Source of the DNA: DASRVA01 sp050732935
GTDB taxonomy: Bacteria; Gemmatimonadota; Gemmatimonadetes; JACCXV01; JAHWKZ01
Reading direction: 5' to 3'
NCBI GenBank assembly: GCA_050732935.1
Contig: JBOHRW010000154.1
Coordinates: 1-6,943 of the forward strand
DNA length: 6,943 bases
Within the stretch, counting starts at the first letter, position 1. Each line of letters begins with the position of its first letter. Shown here piece by piece: positions 4,974 through 6,943 of the stretch. The position numbers and the translations under genes are program-made. The notes beneath the pieces are model-generated. The model had not been told where the DNA came from. It saw only the letters and a program-made list of their open reading frames with translations, and did not search any database.

Positions 4974-5300
4974 CTACGCCGTGAGCGGCGGCGGCAAGTC
5001 GTGGGCGAGTCGTAAGGCCGTGAGCAGCCGCGCCCGCAAGGGGTGGTCGCGGACGAGCTGGAGGTAGTGCTTGCCGCTGTGGCGGGTGAGCTTGCCGGGC
5101 AGGCGGATCATCCACAGCCGCCAGCGTCGGGGCTGGGCCTGCTTCCAGCCGCCGTGGGCGAGTTCGCGGCGGGCGATGTGAAAGAGCTGATAGGCCAGCG
5201 CCCCGAGCGCCCACAAGAGGGCGTTGCCGCCGCGGTCGTCGATGGCCGTCTTGCCGACGCCGAGCTGCATGAAGGCGGTCCGCCAGTCGTAGGAAGCCTC
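4974..5300 (-). pseudogene. IS1380-type transposase, C-terminal remnant
   Basis: About 108 residues at the end of an open frame, from roughly YDWRTAFMQLGVGKTAIDD to the TAG at 4976-4974. The block GGNALLWALGALAYQLFHIARREL, then WRLWMIRLPGKLTRHSGKHYLQL, then HPLRARLLTALRLA is the C-terminal part of IS1380-family DDE transposases. There the usual order is NAxxxxLGxLAYNLFxxxRR, then RWRLxxxxGKLVRHGRRxxLxL. The catalytic domain is missing. The upstream edge, at about 5300, is approximate: the frame stays open further, but the residues beyond TEEASYD look like noise. No second inverted repeat is visible. Confidence 0.65.
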
Positions 5301-5351
5301 CTCCGTCGAAGCGAGAAACGACCGAGGGAAACCTCCACGACGCTGCCCGAC

Positions 5352-5380
5352 TTGATTTTCGCCTTTTATTCGGGTATACT
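5352..5380 (+). promoter_or_regulatory. Promoter of the polymerase gene
   Basis: TTGATT at 5352-5357 and TATACT at 5375-5380 are separated by exactly 17 bases (4 of 6 and 5 of 6 to consensus). The predicted start near 5387 leaves a leader of about 44 bases. I see no LexA-type operator over or near it. It lies between the transposase remnant and the polymerase gene, so the gene can be expressed alone. Confidence 0.65.
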
Positions 5381-5430
5381 GGTTGTCCCCCACACCATTC
5401 GGGGTCCATCTCGAACCCTTCCTGGGACCC

Positions 5431-6943
5431 GTGTCGCGAGCCTTCGTCCACCTCCACGTCCACAGCCACTGGTCGCTCCTGGCCGGGGCGTGGGCGCCCT
5501 CGGAGATCGCCCGCGCCGCGGCAGCCGCGGGCGCCCCGGCCATCGCGCTCACCGACACCGACGGCCTCTACGGGGCGGTCGAGTTCGCCCAGGCGTGCGA
5601 GGCGGCAGGGGTCCGGTCGATTATCGGGGCCGAGCTCACCGACCCGAAGCGCCCCTGGCGCGCGGTCTTCCTGATCAGAGACGAGACCGGCTACCGGGAG
5701 CTCTGCCGGCTCGTCTCGGCGCGCCATCTGGGTCCGGAGTTCTCGCTCCGGCGCGCGGTCGCCGAGCGCTCGGACCGGCTGGCCGTCCTGGTCCGCGACC
5801 ACCGGCTCCTCGAGGCGGCGGTGGCGGCGGGAAAGCGCGAGGGGACGTTCGCCGAGGTGCGTCCCCAGCCGGACGGGTCCGACCCGACCTCGGCCGCCGA
5901 GCGGGCGCTCCGCCGGGAGACCCTGTCGTGGGCGGCCCGGCTTCGGGTTCCACCCGTCGCCACGGCCGGCGCCTGGTACGGGGCGCCGGACAACCGGCGC
6001 GCCCACCAGGTGCTGCGCGCGATCGGCTTGAACACCACGCTGGCCGCGCTCGAGCGCCGGGCCGAAGAGGGAGAACGCCAGCTCGGCGACCTCGAGACCG
6101 GCCCCTTCGCCTCCGAGACGGCGTGGTACCAGGACGGCGACCGGCTCGCTCGCGCGTTCGCCGACTGCCCGCAAGCGCTCGAGAACGCCGCCCGCCTCGC
6201 CGACGGGTGCCGCTTCGCCTTCGAGTGGGGGCACTCTCACTTCCCGACCTATCCGACGCCTGAGGGCGAGAGCGCCTTCTCCCATCTCTGGAAGCTCGCT
6301 TTCGAGGGGCTCGCCCGGCGCTACCGGCCGCTTCCGGCCGCCGCGATCCGGCGCCTCCAGGAAGAGCTCGACGTCATCGAGGAGATGGGGTTCGCCGACT
6401 ACTTCCTGGCGATCCGCGACATCGCCCGCTGGGCGGTCGACCACCACATCCCGACCGTCGGCCGGGGCTCGGCCGCCAACAGCCTGGTCTCCTTCTGCCT
6501 TGGGATCACCCACGTGGATCCCCTGAAGCACAACCTCTTCTTCGAGCGCTTCCTGAACAGGGAGCGCGAGGACCACCCCGACTTCGACCTCGACTTCTGC
6601 TGGCGCCGCCGTGACCGCGTGATCGAGTGGGTCTACGAGCGGTTCGGCGAGGAGCACGTGGCGATGGTGGCGACCTTCTGCCGCCTGGGGGCGAGGGGAG
6701 CGCTCCGCGAGGTGGCGCGGGTGCTGGGCGTCCCCGACCGCGAGATCTCGAGGGTGACGAAGCGGATCCCCCACTTCTCGAGCGTCCAGATGCTGGACGA
6801 GCTGAAGGACGCGCCCCCCGAGTGCCGCGGTCTCCCGCTCGAGGAGCCGCCGTGGGACGAGGTCCTCGCGCTCGCCCGACAGATCGACATGTATCCGCGC
6901 CACAGCGCGGTCCATCCGGGCGGGATCGTGATCGGCCCCCAGC
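5431..6943 (+). CDS. dnaE2: DNA polymerase III alpha subunit, DnaE2-like error-prone type (N-terminal 504 residues, continues past the right edge)
   Basis: The frame is open from the GTG at 5431 to the window end. C-family polymerases are about 1,000-1,150 residues, so roughly half is present. The N-terminal PHP domain starts HLHVHSHWSLL (7-17), with ALTDTDGLYGAVEF at 39-52 and IIGAEL at 64-69. The polymerase core has GRGSAANSLVSFCLGIT from 344; GRGSAANS is the DnaE2-like version of GRGSGAGS. FERFLNRE and then PDFDLDF (383-389) follow, with D386 and D388 as the expected catalytic aspartates. RHSAVHPGGIVIG lies at the edge. The third catalytic Asp would be beyond the window. The usual TDHG motif of the PHP domain reads TDTDG here, and the later conserved HY motif reads AWY, so the metal-binding proofreading site is probably lost. 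DnaE2 proteins act in translesion synthesis, usually with ImuA/ImuB; neither gene is visible upstream. The ribosome site is weak. No in-frame ATG lies nearby, and homology starts at about residue 5, which supports the GTG. Confidence 0.85.
   Translation, partial: MSRAFVHLHVHSHWSLLAGAWAPSEIARAAAAAGAPAIALTDTDGLYGAVEFAQACEAAGVRSIIGAELTDPKRPWRAVFLIRDETGYRELCRLVSARHLGPEFSLRRAVAERSDRLAVLVRDHRLLEAAVAAGKREGTFAEVRPQPDGSDPTSAAERALRRETLSWAARLRVPPVATAGAWYGAPDNRRAHQVLRAIGLNTTLAALERRAEEGERQLGDLETGPFASETAWYQDGDRLARAFADCPQALENAARLADGCRFAFEWGHSHFPTYPTPEGESAFSHLWKLAFEGLARRYRPLPAAAIRRLQEELDVIEEMGFADYFLAIRDIARWAVDHHIPTVGRGSAANSLVSFCLGITHVDPLKHNLFFERFLNREREDHPDFDLDFCWRRRDRVIEWVYERFGEEHVAMVATFCRLGARGALREVARVLGVPDREISRVTKRIPHFSSVQMLDELKDAPPECRGLPLEEPPWDEVLALARQIDMYPRHSAVHPGGIVIGPQ

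Noticed and set aside
5318..5345. Short hairpin GAGG-GAAA-CCTC upstream of the polymerase promoter
   Set aside because: A four-pair stem is expected by chance at this base composition, and it lies upstream of the predicted transcription start.
5043..6263. A 406-codon open frame on the plus strand overlapping the polymerase gene
   Set aside because: It runs in a different frame from the conserved motifs and is Arg/Pro/Gly-rich with no recognisable domain.
4594..6915. A 773-codon open frame on the minus strand
   Set aside because: It is antisense to the polymerase gene, which has clear C-family motifs. The translated product is low-complexity Arg/Glu/Ala sequence typical of high-GC shadow frames.
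1..6943. CRISPR arrays, tRNA or rRNA genes, riboswitches
   Set aside because: I looked for regular direct repeats, cloverleaf-like segments and conserved rRNA stretches on both strands and saw none. The only regular repeat series is the three-operator set at 223-304.

Overview
The window is high-GC bacterial DNA, apparently from an uncultivated lineage. I see no taxon-specific marker, so I do not name the organism. It looks like an accessory segment lying between two ordinary chromosomal genes. On the left is a lemA-type gene that runs off the edge on the minus strand. On the right is a DnaE2-like DNA polymerase III alpha gene that runs off the edge on the plus strand. Between them are a small toxin-antitoxin-like operon, a decayed transporter gene, a decayed IS481-family insertion sequence, a lower-GC patch with a broken lipoprotein gene and a small membrane protein gene, and an IS1380-type transposase tail.

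Region by region. 1-149 (-): N-terminus of a LemA family protein. 150-319: divergent promoter region with three copies of the palindrome ATAAG-N6-CTTAT, whose centres are exactly 33 bp apart around a TTGACA promoter. 320-1368 (+): the two-gene 'mobile mystery protein A/B' operon. A is an XRE-type helix-turn-helix protein and B a Fic-domain protein; the genes overlap by ATGA. 1384-2121 (-): C-terminal two thirds of an ABC-2 permease, now without its start. 2127-3002: an IS481-family element with terminal inverted repeats and a perfect 6-bp duplication, GCTAGC, of the NCTAGN type. Its transposase has at least four lesions. 3160-3645 (-): a small secreted or membrane protein of unknown function. 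3611-4615 (-): a Vps62-like lipoprotein gene split by an in-frame TAA. 4974 to about 5300 (-): C-terminal remnant of an IS1380-type transposase. 5352-5380: a good sigma70-type promoter. 5431-6943 (+): the polymerase gene.

The most interesting part is the mmpAB operon. Protein A pairs an N-terminal DNA-binding domain with a C-terminal SMMLEG motif. That motif fits the (S/T)xxxE(G/N) consensus of the helix that blocks the ATP site of Fic AMP-transferases. Protein B has an intact Fic motif, HPFPNGNGRHAR, and no inhibitory motif that I can find. This suggests a class I Fic toxin-antitoxin pair in which one protein both neutralises the toxin and represses the operon through the three phased operators. 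The families are known; the combined reading of inhibitor motif plus operator array is my inference from sequence and has not been tested.

The rest records decay. The permease frame is already closed by a TAG lying inside the IS target site, so it was probably broken before the IS arrived. The IS then lost its catalytic core. The lipoprotein acquired a nonsense codon within a conserved motif.
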